The translations under genes were made by a program, and so were the position numbers. From Solirubrobacteraceae bacterium (GTDB taxonomy: Bacteria > Actinomycetota > Thermoleophilia > Solirubrobacterales > Solirubrobacteraceae): a DNA stretch of 7,519 nucleotides. Position 1 is the stretch's first letter. Every line of letters starts with the position of its first letter. The stretch spans positions 1 to 7,519 of the forward strand of contig JADGPO010000172.1 of the NCBI GenBank assembly GCA_017882405.1. The letters run 5' to 3'. This document shows, in pieces, positions 1 to 6,215 of this stretch. Below the pieces are notes generated by a model. The model did no database searches. It had not been told where the DNA came from and worked only from the letters and a program-made list of their open reading frames with translations.

Positions 1-453
1 ATGATCCGCTCCAAGGGCGAGGCCGGTACCGGCGACATCGTCGAGGCGGTTCGCCACCTGCGCAAGATCCGGTCTGAAATACGCCGCCTCGGAGTGCTCG
101 ACGCCGAGGAGCTGCCGACAGCCGCCAAGGAGCTGGGCGCTCCGCTGCCGCTGGTGCGCCAGGTCGCCGCCGAAGGCCGGCTGCCGGTAGTGGTGTTCTG
201 CGCCGGCGGAATCGCCACCCCGGCCGACGCGTCACTGGTCATGCAGCTGGGCGCCGAGGGCGTGTTCGTGGGCAGCGGAATCTTCAAGTCCGACGACCCC
301 GCGCCCCGCGCCCGGGCGATCGTCGAGGCGACCACCCATTACCGCGATCCCGCGCGCGTGGCCGCCGCCAGTCACGGGCTCGGCCAGCCGATGGTCAGCC
401 TCGAGACCTCGAAGCTCCAGTCTGAGCAGCTGCTCGCCTCGCGCGGCTGGTAG
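1..453 (+). CDS. pdxS: Pyridoxal 5'-phosphate synthase lyase subunit PdxS, 3' part
   Basis: C-terminal half of the PdxS (Pdx1/SNZ) synthase subunit, which builds pyridoxal 5'-phosphate from ribose 5-phosphate, glyceraldehyde 3-phosphate and ammonia supplied by PdxT; in the family it forms a cytoplasmic double hexameric ring. The 150 visible residues begin inside the protein: the ATG at base 1 is an internal methionine of the conserved MIRxKGEAGTG segment, and about half of a usual ~295-residue PdxS must lie upstream. Lys5 of the fragment matches the second catalytic lysine of the family (Lys149 in Bacillus subtilis numbering). The phosphate-binding part of the (beta/alpha)8 barrel is seen as AGGIATPAD (residues 68-76) and [11 protein letters not shown] (87-97). 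The stop TAG is followed after 2 bases by pdxT, so the two are almost certainly one transcript. Identification is very secure; only the true start is outside the window. Confidence 0.96.
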   Translation: MIRSKGEAGTGDIVEAVRHLRKIRSEIRRLGVLDAEELPTAAKELGAPLPLVRQVAAEGRLPVVVFCAGGIATPADASLVMQLGAEGVFVGSGIFKSDDPAPRARAIVEATTHYRDPARVAAASHGLGQPMVSLETSKLQSEQLLASRGW

Positions 454-455
454 CC

Positions 456-1073
456 GTGGGCAACAGCGCGGACGGCGCGCCGGCGGAACCGCCGGCGAAG
501 CCGCTGGTGGGCGTGCTCGCCCTGCAGGGAGACTTCGAGGCCCACGCCCGGATCCTCCAGAGCCTGGGAGCCGGCGCCCGCGAGGTGCGCGTGCCCGCCG
601 ATCTGGAGGGCCTCGACGCGCTGGTCATGCCGGGCGGCGAGTCGACGGTGATGACGCTGGGGATAGAGCGCGAGGGCCTCGGCAAGCCCCTACGCGCCCT
701 GGCCCGGGGCGGCACCCCGGTGCTGGGCACCTGCGCCGGCATGATCATGCTCGACCGCGACCACCTCGCGGTCCTGGACATCCTCGCCCAGCGCAACGCC
801 TTCGGTCGCCAGCTGCGCTCGTTCGAGGCCGACCTGGACGTCGCCGGCCTGCCGGGCGGGCCGCTGCACGCGGTGTTCATTCGAGCTCCGTGGGTGGCCG
901 ACGTGGGCAGTGGGGTGGAGGTGCTCGCCGAGGTCGACGGCCATCCGGTGGCGGTCCGCGAGGGCAACGTGATCGCCGTGTCCTTCCATCCCGAGCTGAC
1001 CGGCGAGGTTCGCCTGCACCGGCTGCTGCTGGAGCTGGTGAGCACGCGCCCCGACGCTAAGCGCGCGAGCTAG
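456..1073 (+). CDS. pdxT: Pyridoxal 5'-phosphate synthase glutaminase subunit PdxT
   Basis: Class I glutamine amidotransferase that hydrolyses glutamine and channels ammonia to PdxS. The 205-residue product has the expected order: GVLALQGDFEAH (residues 19-30), the oxyanion-loop motif PGGEST (59-64), the nucleophile elbow GTCAGM with Cys93, RNAFGRQ (113-119), and the His/Glu pair of the triad in FHPELT (His178, Glu180). All three catalytic residues are present, so the enzyme should be active. The GTG start lies 2 bases after the pdxS stop, fitting translational coupling; no strong Shine-Dalgarno sequence is visible. This start gives about 16 polar residues (rich in Ala, Pro and Gly) before the point where most PdxT proteins begin, so an internal start such as GTG at codon 18 cannot be excluded. 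The last 17 bases overlap the 3' end of the convergent membrane-protein gene. Confidence 0.96.
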   Translation: MGNSADGAPAEPPAKPLVGVLALQGDFEAHARILQSLGAGAREVRVPADLEGLDALVMPGGESTVMTLGIEREGLGKPLRALARGGTPVLGTCAGMIMLDRDHLAVLDILAQRNAFGRQLRSFEADLDVAGLPGGPLHAVFIRAPWVADVGSGVEVLAEVDGHPVAVREGNVIAVSFHPELTGEVRLHRLLLELVSTRPDAKRAS

Positions 1074-1464
1074 GCTGGCGCGAGCGCCGCTCCCAGTCGC
1101 GGAACTCGCGCTCGAAGCGCTCCCAGTCAAGCCGCGGCACCCCGTCGGGCTCGGGCGGCGGCGGTTCATCGAAGGGCTCGGAGCCGCCGGGCGGGTCGTC
1201 CTGATCGCGCCCGCGTGACAGCCAGGCCGCCAGCGCGGCGATCGCGATCCCACTTGCGTAGACCATCGCCGCCAGCGCCGGGTGGTGGGTCAGCGTGGCC
1301 AGGCCGCCAACGGCGTACAGCACCAGCGCGCTCGCGACCAGTCGCCGCAGCTCGGCCGCCGGAACCGATTGGCGCGGGGCCCGGGCACAGGCGCTGACGA
1401 AAACGGCAGTGGCCAGGACCACGGCGAAAGCCACCTTCGAGGCGAATGACAGCGACACGACCAC
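1057..1464 (-). CDS. Small predicted membrane protein, function unknown
   Basis: 135-residue protein that I do not recognise. It shows three hydrophobic stretches of membrane-helix length (about residues 7-27, 42-58 and 64-82), then a hydrophilic tail: an acidic, proline-rich part (87-108) and a charged end rich in Trp, Phe, Glu and Arg with the spacing DWERFEREFRDWERR, likely an amphipathic cytoplasmic helix. The first helix ends in VSAC (23-26), which resembles a lipobox, but two further helices make a plain membrane protein more likely. The start is a GTG with an AGGG-type ribosome site within 11 bases upstream; the nearby ATG at 1475 is in another frame. It lies 52 bases downstream of the 1-pyrroline-5-carboxylate dehydrogenase gene on the same strand and is probably the last gene of that unit. 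Its stop lies inside the end of pdxT. The long hydrophobic pattern and consistent frame make it a likely real gene. Confidence 0.68.
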   Translation of the reverse strand: MVVSLSFASKVAFAVVLATAVFVSACARAPRQSVPAAELRRLVASALVLYAVGGLATLTHHPALAAMVYASGIAIAALAAWLSRGRDQDDPPGGSEPFDEPPPPEPDGVPRLDWERFEREFRDWERRSRQPSSRA

Positions 1465-1516
1465 CCTGCCCTCATGATGACCCGCCGGATTGAGAAATCA
1501 AGGGCCTTTGATCACG
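1465..1516 (-). promoter_or_regulatory. Short intergenic spacer with an AT-richer core, possible weak promoter
   Basis: This 52-base gap between the pyrroline-carboxylate dehydrogenase stop and the small membrane protein start contains the most AT-rich patch around (about 1488-1512). Read on the - strand, TTGATT (1499-1494) followed 16 bases later by CATCAT (1477-1472) is a poor match to a sigma-70-type promoter. An imperfect inverted repeat, ATCAAGG and CCTTTGAT with one central base, spans 1497-1512; its loop is too short for a terminator, but it could be a protein-binding site. Both readings are weak and read-through from upstream is the simpler model. Confidence 0.2.
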
Positions 1517-3079
1517 TCACATGACCAGCCCGTGGCGCATCGTGTTCTCGCTGACGGCGCGCTGCTGGACGAACTGCAGCAGGTAATCCGGCCCGCCGGC
1601 CTTCAGGCCGGTTCCGGAAAGGCGGTTGCCGCCGAACGGCTGGCGGCCGACCATCGCGCCGGTGATCCCGCGATTGACGTACAGGTTGCCGACCGGCGTG
1701 CGCTCACGTACGCGGCGAACCGTGCCGGGGTCGCGCGCGAACAGCCCGCCGGTGAGCGCGAACGCCAGGTCGTCGACCACATCGCAGGCGTGGTTGACGT
1801 CGCGCACGCGCTGCACTGCCAGCACCGGCCCGAAGATCTCCTCGGCGAGCACCGGCGAGTCCGCCGGCAGGTCGGAGACGACCATCGCCGGGCAGAACCA
1901 TCCGTCGCCCGCCGGGGGCTGCGCGCGGGCGACCACCTGACCGTCGCGGGCGGCCATCTCCTGGTAGCGCGCCACGCGCTCCTGAGCGGACTGCTCGATC
2001 ACCGGGGGCACGTCGGTGCCGAGCGTCTGCGCCTGGTCGACCATCAGCACCTGTACCGCACCGGCGAGGCGCTCCAGCAGCTGATCGGCGATCGGCTCGG
2101 CGACCAGCACCCGCGACGCCGCCGAGCATTTCTGGCCGGCGTAGGCAAAGGCCGAGCCGACGATCGCGGGCACCGCCTCGTCCAGATCGGCGTCGGAGGC
2201 GACGATCACGCAGTTCTTGCCGCCCAGCTCCGCCACCACCGACTTGAAGTGGCGCTGGCCGTCCGGAACGTCGGCGGCGCTGCGCACGATCTCCTTGCCG
2301 ACCGGCAGCGAGCCGGTGAACGCGATCGCGTGCACCCCGGGGTGGCGGACCAGCGCCGCGCCCACCTCGCCTTCGCCCGGGAGCAGCGACAGGGCGGCCG
2401 CGGGAACGCCGCCGGCCCGCAGTGCCCAGTACAGCTGCTCGGCCAGTGCCGGTGACTGCTCGGCCGGCTTGAGCACCACCGCATTACCGGTTGCCAGGGC
2501 CGCCGAGGTCATCCCGCAGGCGATCGCCAGCGGAAAGTTCCAGGGGGAGATGACGGACACGACGCCGCGCGGGACGTAGCCCATCTCGTTGCGTTCGCCG
2601 GCCACCTGCAGCAGGTCGCGGCCCTGCGCCAGCGCGACCGCCCCGCGCGCGTAGTACTCCAGGAAGTCGATCGCCTCGCAGACGTCGGCGTCGGCCTCGA
2701 GCCACGGCTTGGCGCACTCGCGCACCTCCAGCGCGGCCAGCTCCAGGCGACGCTCGCGCATCCAGGCGGCGGCCGCCAACAGCGCGCGAGCGCGGTCGGC
2801 GGCGCTCACCGCCCGCCACTGCGCCAGCCCGCGCCCCGCCTCGGCCACCGCCGCGTCGACCTCGGCCCCGGTGGCCACGGCGGCGCTGGCCACCACGCGC
2901 TGCGGCGAGCCGGGGTCGGTGGAGGGCAGGTCATCGCCGGTACGAGCGTCCTCGCCGATGCGCACCGGCACCTGCACCGGAAGTTCATCGTCGACGCGCC
3001 GCAGCGCGTCCTCGAACTGGCCGCGCACGTCGGCGCGGCGCACCTCCAGGACAGGCTCGTTGGCGAACGGCGCGGGCAT
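1517..3079 (-). CDS. pruA: L-glutamate gamma-semialdehyde (1-pyrroline-5-carboxylate) dehydrogenase
   Basis: NAD(P)-dependent aldehyde dehydrogenase that oxidises glutamate gamma-semialdehyde, the open form of 1-pyrroline-5-carboxylate, to glutamate: the second step of proline breakdown. The 520-residue protein has the aldehyde dehydrogenase signature set: PWNFP (179-183), the cofactor-site lysine in LKPAEQ (203-208), FTGS (254-257), general base Glu284 in AELGGKN, nucleophile Cys318 in GQKCSAAS, and EEIFGP. The substrate-specific segment GNLYVNRGITGA (464-475) followed by GRQPFGG and, at 496-503, GPDYLLQF separates it from generic aldehyde dehydrogenases. The N-terminus FANEP (5-9) resembles the beginning of the dehydrogenase half of fused PutA proteins. 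The ATG at 3079 is well supported, since an in-frame stop lies 18 bases upstream and the conserved N-terminus starts at residue 5. No clear Shine-Dalgarno is seen. It follows the proline dehydrogenase gene by 111 bases, so both pathway steps are encoded together. Confidence 0.94.
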   Translation of the reverse strand: MPAPFANEPVLEVRRADVRGQFEDALRRVDDELPVQVPVRIGEDARTGDDLPSTDPGSPQRVVASAAVATGAEVDAAVAEAGRGLAQWRAVSAADRARALLAAAAWMRERRLELAALEVRECAKPWLEADADVCEAIDFLEYYARGAVALAQGRDLLQVAGERNEMGYVPRGVVSVISPWNFPLAIACGMTSAALATGNAVVLKPAEQSPALAEQLYWALRAGGVPAAALSLLPGEGEVGAALVRHPGVHAIAFTGSLPVGKEIVRSAADVPDGQRHFKSVVAELGGKNCVIVASDADLDEAVPAIVGSAFAYAGQKCSAASRVLVAEPIADQLLERLAGAVQVLMVDQAQTLGTDVPPVIEQSAQERVARYQEMAARDGQVVARAQPPAGDGWFCPAMVVSDLPADSPVLAEEIFGPVLAVQRVRDVNHACDVVDDLAFALTGGLFARDPGTVRRVRERTPVGNLYVNRGITGAMVGRQPFGGNRLSGTGLKAGGPDYLLQFVQQRAVSENTMRHGLVM

Positions 3080-3190
3080 GGGCAGAGCACAATAGCCTCA
3101 GCGCACGATGGCCCTCCACTGCATCACCAGTGATCATTCGCGCGCGCGACGGCACGGCGGCGGTGGCCGCGCGGCTACGCGGGCCGCCAT
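3080..3190 (-). other. Spacer between proline dehydrogenase and pyrroline-carboxylate dehydrogenase genes
   Basis: The gap is 111 bases (37 codons), so the two flanking genes are in the same reading frame. Reading through in that frame meets the proline dehydrogenase stop (3191-3193) and two further TGA stops (3134-3136 and 3098-3100). A 12-base near-palindrome, ATCAC-CA-GTGAT, is at 3123-3134 and could be an operator or chance. A GGAGGG run (- strand, about 3112-3117) is too far from the downstream ATG (over 30 bases) to serve it as a ribosome site. I see no convincing promoter or terminator. Confidence 0.5.
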
Positions 3191-4573
3191 CTAGGGAGCG
3201 GCCAGCAGTTCGTCCACCGGGGTGCCCCGCGCCTGGGCGGAGAGGAACGAATCGTTGCTGGTGTTCTCGAGCAGCCGCCGGACGAGGTAGGCCATCCCGG
3301 CGACCAGGTCACCCACCGGGCAGTAGGTGCGCACCCGGAAGCCGCTGGCGGCGAGCGCGTGCTGGAGCTCGTCGCCCAGCCCGCGCAGCACCTGCAGCTC
3401 GAGGTCGGCGTCCTCGCCGCCGGTCACCCGGTTGTAGGCGATCGCGTGTGAGACCGAGCGCAGGTTGTGCGACGCGATCGCCACCCGCAGGCGGGGGCGC
3501 TCGTCCAGCAGTCCGCGGGTCAGCGCCTCGAAATTGCGATCGCACTCCGCCTTGTCCTCGAACACCGGCACCTCCCAGCCGTGCTGGCGGGCCTGGACGA
3601 GCTCATGGTCCCAGTAGGCGCCCTTGACCAGCCGGACGGTGAGAGGCGGGAGACGCGCGGTGGAGCGCGCCCAGGCGACGATCTGCGCCAGCTGCATGGG
3701 CGAGTCGCGCAGATAGGCCTGCAGCACCAGGCCGGCGGAGGGGCCGCCGCGGAACTCCTGCTCGTCGAGCAGTCCCAGCACCAGCTCCAGCACCGCCTCG
3801 CGCGAGTCCAGCGATTCCATGTCGATGTGCAGGTGCGCCCCGCTGGCCAGGGCGGCTCGCAGCAGCGGCCGCAGCCGCCGCGCGGCGTCGCGCTGCCCGC
3901 GAGCCGGGGCGTCTGGGCGCAGGAGCGGGGTCAGCGCCGAGATCTTTACGCACACGTTTGCGCGCGGGAGCTCGCCGACCCGGTCGGCCTCCAGCAACTC
4001 GCGGGTGGGCCACCCGCGGCAGGCCTGGGAAAGGACCGAGATCGCCTCCGCGCAGCGCTGCGCATAGCGGTCGGCCTCAGCCTCGGTGACGGTCGCCTCG
4101 CCCAGCAGGTCGACCGAGCTGGCCACGCCGCGATCCCACAGGCGGCGCAGCGTCGCCAGCGCCGCGGCGGGGGACTCGCCGACGATGAAGCGGTGGGCCA
4201 GATGACGTACCCCACCGGCGGCGGCCGCGCCCAGCGCCGCTCGGCCGGCTCGGGTGTGCGACACCCGCATCGCCGCGGCGATCGGCGTCGTCGCTTCGGG
4301 AACCTCGCCGAGGAAGCTCGTCAGATGGCGCGCCAGATCATCCAGCGAACGGCAGGCGGGGACGACGTCGACGAACCGAAACAGCGCCGCCCGCAGCTCC
4401 TGATCGCCGGTGGCCATCTCCATCGCGCGGGAATCCAGGGCGCGCAACGGCTGGCGGACGCTCGAGGGGAACGCGGCGGCCAGGGCCTCGCCGACCCGCC
4501 GCAGCTCGGCCTGCACCTCGGCTTCGGCGTCGGCCGAGAGCGCGATCTGCCGGACCGGGCCGTCGTCGTTCAT
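3191..4573 (-). CDS. Proline dehydrogenase, PutA-like, stand-alone
   Basis: FAD enzyme that oxidises L-proline to 1-pyrroline-5-carboxylate and passes electrons to the respiratory chain. The (beta/alpha)8 barrel domain is clear: CVKISALTPLL in the middle, then RLVKGAYWD (314-322), IASHNLRS (366-373), RTYCPVGD (415-422) and YLVRRLLENTSN (429-440). Arg432, Arg433 and Glu436 line up with the proline-carboxylate-binding Arg555, Arg556 and Glu559 of Escherichia coli PutA, and Tyr417 with its active-site tyrosine. At 460 residues it is much longer than the usual ~300-residue stand-alone enzyme; the extra ~130-residue N-terminal part, with FRFVDVVPAC (65-74), resembles the helical domain found in PutA. 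The ATG at 4573 was chosen because it overlaps the upstream stop as ATGA; the longer open frame up to 4864 only mirrors the upstream gene. Translational coupling to the DUF2127 gene is likely, and the downstream gene carries out the next step. Confidence 0.93.
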   Translation of the reverse strand: MNDDGPVRQIALSADAEAEVQAELRRVGEALAAAFPSSVRQPLRALDSRAMEMATGDQELRAALFRFVDVVPACRSLDDLARHLTSFLGEVPEATTPIAAAMRVSHTRAGRAALGAAAAGGVRHLAHRFIVGESPAAALATLRRLWDRGVASSVDLLGEATVTEAEADRYAQRCAEAISVLSQACRGWPTRELLEADRVGELPRANVCVKISALTPLLRPDAPARGQRDAARRLRPLLRAALASGAHLHIDMESLDSREAVLELVLGLLDEQEFRGGPSAGLVLQAYLRDSPMQLAQIVAWARSTARLPPLTVRLVKGAYWDHELVQARQHGWEVPVFEDKAECDRNFEALTRGLLDERPRLRVAIASHNLRSVSHAIAYNRVTGGEDADLELQVLRGLGDELQHALAASGFRVRTYCPVGDLVAGMAYLVRRLLENTSNDSFLSAQARGTPVDELLAAP

Positions 4574-5436
4574 GCGCCGTCCGCCGGGCTCGCGGTGACC
4601 GCCACCGGGGGCGGGGGCGGGCTGGCCCGCTCGACGGCCCCCCAGCCGATGTCGCGCTCGCGCTCGGCCTCGTCGGCCGCGGCTCCGCCCCGCAGCCCGA
4701 ACAGGCGCTTGCGCAGCAGCAGGTAGACGACGACCGCGACGTTGATGAGAAACCCGATCACCTTCAGCAGGGTGCCCTTGGTGGCGATCTCGTAGACCTC
4801 GAGGGGGAGCAGGAGCGTCGTCGAGAGGAAGGTCAGGTACTCCGCCCAGCGCTGGGCGAACCACAGGCCGATCGCCTCCACGCCCTCCAGTGCGGCGTAG
4901 GCGAGCAGCGCGATCCCTACCTCATTGAGCGTCCCGGTGCGCAGCGAGAACAGTCGGTCCAGGTCGTGCAGGATCCCCACGTGACCCGAGGTCTGGACCG
5001 GGCCGCCGGCCACCCCGCTCTGCAGCGCCGCCAGCACGCGGTAGAACTCGTCGCGCAGGGTGGCCCGGTTGGCGGCAAAGGCCAGCACGGCGATCCCCAG
5101 CAGCGCCAGGACCAGGAAGTGCACCAGTCGGTCAAGCGCGATCAGCCGCAGCACGATCCGGTCGCGCAGCGGCTTGCCGCGCAGTGGGATGACGATCTCC
5201 TCGCGCTCCGGAGCGCCGTCGCGCTCGGGGGCGGCGTCCGGCGGAATCGCAAACCAGCCGTCGCAGCGCAGGCAGCGGTGCCAGCACTGGCCGTCCATGA
5301 CGCGGACGAGGTGGGGGTCCTCGCCGTCGGCGGCACCCCAGTGCGGGAGCACGTGACCCCCGAGGCCGCACGTGATCAGCTCCCAGTCGATCTGACGGCG
5401 CTTGCGCGGGCGCTGGGTGCCGGGGGCGAGCTGCAT
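4570..5436 (-). CDS. DUF2127 family membrane protein with N-terminal zinc-ribbon-like region
   Basis: 288-residue membrane protein of the uncharacterised DUF2127 family. The N-terminal ~60 residues are cytoplasm-like, with Cys23-x4-His28 and then Cys51-x3-Cys55-x2-Cys58 followed by DGWF, a pattern that could bind one zinc ion. Four hydrophobic segments follow at about 104-122, 173-193, 200-218 and 224-241. Conserved-looking family features are YAALEGVEAIGLWF (180-193), RWAEYLTFLST (196-206) and LLPLEVYEI (209-217). The tail is polar and proline-rich. The start ATG at 5436 follows the 72-base divergent spacer; the open frame continues to 6045 but there it only mirrors the lipoprotein gene on the other strand. 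Its TGA overlaps the ATG of proline dehydrogenase by 4 bases, so it heads the proline catabolic unit. No biochemical role is known to me; a link to proline use is inferred only from position. Confidence 0.87.
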   Translation of the reverse strand: MQLAPGTQRPRKRRQIDWELITCGLGGHVLPHWGAADGEDPHLVRVMDGQCWHRCLRCDGWFAIPPDAAPERDGAPEREEIVIPLRGKPLRDRIVLRLIALDRLVHFLVLALLGIAVLAFAANRATLRDEFYRVLAALQSGVAGGPVQTSGHVGILHDLDRLFSLRTGTLNEVGIALLAYAALEGVEAIGLWFAQRWAEYLTFLSTTLLLPLEVYEIATKGTLLKVIGFLINVAVVVYLLLRKRLFGLRGGAAADEAERERDIGWGAVERASPPPPPVAVTASPADGA

Positions 5437-5508
5437 GGGGACTGGATAGTGCCAGGCGCGTCGCCGGCGCCGGCAGGATCTCGGCCCGGCGGCGACGAAC
5501 AACGCACC
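5437..5508. promoter_or_regulatory. Divergent intergenic region with nested palindromes
   Basis: This 72-base gap separates the - strand proline catabolic unit from the + strand lipoprotein gene, so promoters for both should be in or close to it. I cannot resolve convincing -10/-35 boxes; on the - strand, CACTAT lies about 13 bases before the DUF2127 start, close enough to suggest a very short leader if used. A perfect 12-base palindrome GCCGGCGCCGGC is at 5463-5474, and 8-base arms CGTCGCCG (5459-5466) and CGGCGACG (5490-5497) form a second inverted repeat with a 23-base spacer. In such GC-rich DNA these may be chance. Confidence 0.35.
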
Positions 5509-6204
5509 ATGCGGATCATCGCCGCAGGCTTGGCCCTGCTCGCCACGCTCGCCGTCGCCGCCTGCGGCGGCGCGGGCTCGACGGCCACGATCAAGAACTC
5601 CAGCGGCTCGGGCGGGGCAAGCGTGTCCGGCTCGCACGCGGCGACCACCACGGTGACTCGCACCGCCACCAGCGCAACCCCGGCCGCGACCGGGGCAAGC
5701 GGGTCGGGCTCCACCCAGAGCGGCTCGGGCGGCGCCGGGCTGCCGGGCACCTCGACTGCACCGAGAAGCGGCGTTGCCGCCTGCCGGGCCGCCGGCTTGG
5801 CGCTCTCGTTCCTCGGCCAGCAGGGCGCCACCGGCCACGGCGAGCTGGGGTTCGCCCTGCGCAACACGGGCAGCGCCGGCTGCTCGACGATCGGCTATCC
5901 GGGCGTGCAGTTCCTGAACCGTGACGGCGGCGCGCTGCCCACGACACCCACCCACACGACCAATGATTTCTTTGGCCACACGAGCCTCCACGCGCTGACC
6001 CTGGCGGCCGGCCAGAGCGCCTCCTTCCGCCTGGGCGTGACCCACGGCGCCGGCTCGAGCGCCGGCTGCGCGACCGCCTATGCCGTGCAGGTGATCGCGC
6101 CCAACGACACGGCGACGCTCAAGACAGCGATCCCCGGTGGGGCGTCAGAGTGCGTCACCGCGACCGTGTCGCCGCTGGTGGCCGGGGTCTCGGCCTACCC
6201 CTGA
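5509..6204 (+). CDS. Secreted lipoprotein with DUF4232-like domain
   Basis: 231-residue predicted lipoprotein. The N-terminus is a short lipoprotein signal: Arg2, a hydrophobic run, and lipobox VAAC with lipidated Cys19, so the mature protein should be anchored to the outer face of the membrane. Residues 20-90 are a low-complexity Ser/Thr/Gly/Ala linker. From about 91 to 222 there is a compact beta-rich domain resembling DUF4232, with LGFALRNTGSAGCSTIGYPG (113-132) typical of that family, and four cysteines (92, 125, 187, 215) suited to two disulfide bonds. Its function is unknown. The ATG at 5509 was chosen because it places the signal peptide exactly at the N-terminus; the open frame further upstream mirrors the DUF2127 gene. 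No strong Shine-Dalgarno is present. It is transcribed away from the DUF2127 gene and ends 11 bases before the end of the convergent broken hydrolase gene. Confidence 0.88.
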   Translation: MRIIAAGLALLATLAVAACGGAGSTATIKNSSGSGGASVSGSHAATTTVTRTATSATPAATGASGSGSTQSGSGGAGLPGTSTAPRSGVAACRAAGLALSFLGQQGATGHGELGFALRNTGSAGCSTIGYPGVQFLNRDGGALPTTPTHTTNDFFGHTSLHALTLAAGQSASFRLGVTHGAGSSAGCATAYAVQVIAPNDTATLKTAIPGGASECVTATVSPLVAGVSAYP

Positions 6205-6215
6205 GCGCCTCCCGG

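Noticed and set aside
395..1253. Two open frames on the - strand across pdxT (395-1045 and 690-1253)
   Set aside because: They are antisense to a clearly conserved pdxT, with Arg/Ser-rich translations and no motifs.
1497..1512. Possible terminator hairpin after the pyrroline-carboxylate dehydrogenase gene
   Set aside because: The inverted repeat has a one-base loop and a bulge and lacks a T-run, so it cannot form a normal intrinsic terminator.
1490..2455. 321-codon open frame on the + strand
   Set aside because: It lies antisense to the pyrroline-carboxylate dehydrogenase gene, has Arg/His/Gly-rich composition without domains, and is explained by high-GC third-position bias.
3104..3148. Tiny open frames in the proline gene spacer, one with a GGAGGG site inside
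   Set aside because: They are only 2-8 codons long, and nothing supports translation or an attenuator role.
3467..4726. 419-codon open frame on the + strand
   Set aside because: It is antisense to proline dehydrogenase and runs into DUF2127. Its composition is low-complexity (Arg, Gly, Gln) with no recognisable motif.
4574..4864. Longer N-terminus for proline dehydrogenase
   Set aside because: The extra residues are the other-frame reading of the DUF2127 gene; the ATGA overlap at 4570-4573 gives a better start.
4966..5508. Longer N-terminus for the lipoprotein
   Set aside because: It would bury the lipoprotein signal peptide and is antisense to DUF2127.
5437..6045. Longer N-terminus for the DUF2127 protein
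   Set aside because: The added part is antisense to the lipoprotein gene and resembles no protein; the family-like sequence begins after the ATG at 5436.
6205..6215. Bidirectional terminator between the lipoprotein and hydrolase genes
   Set aside because: The gap is only 11 bases and contains no inverted repeat.
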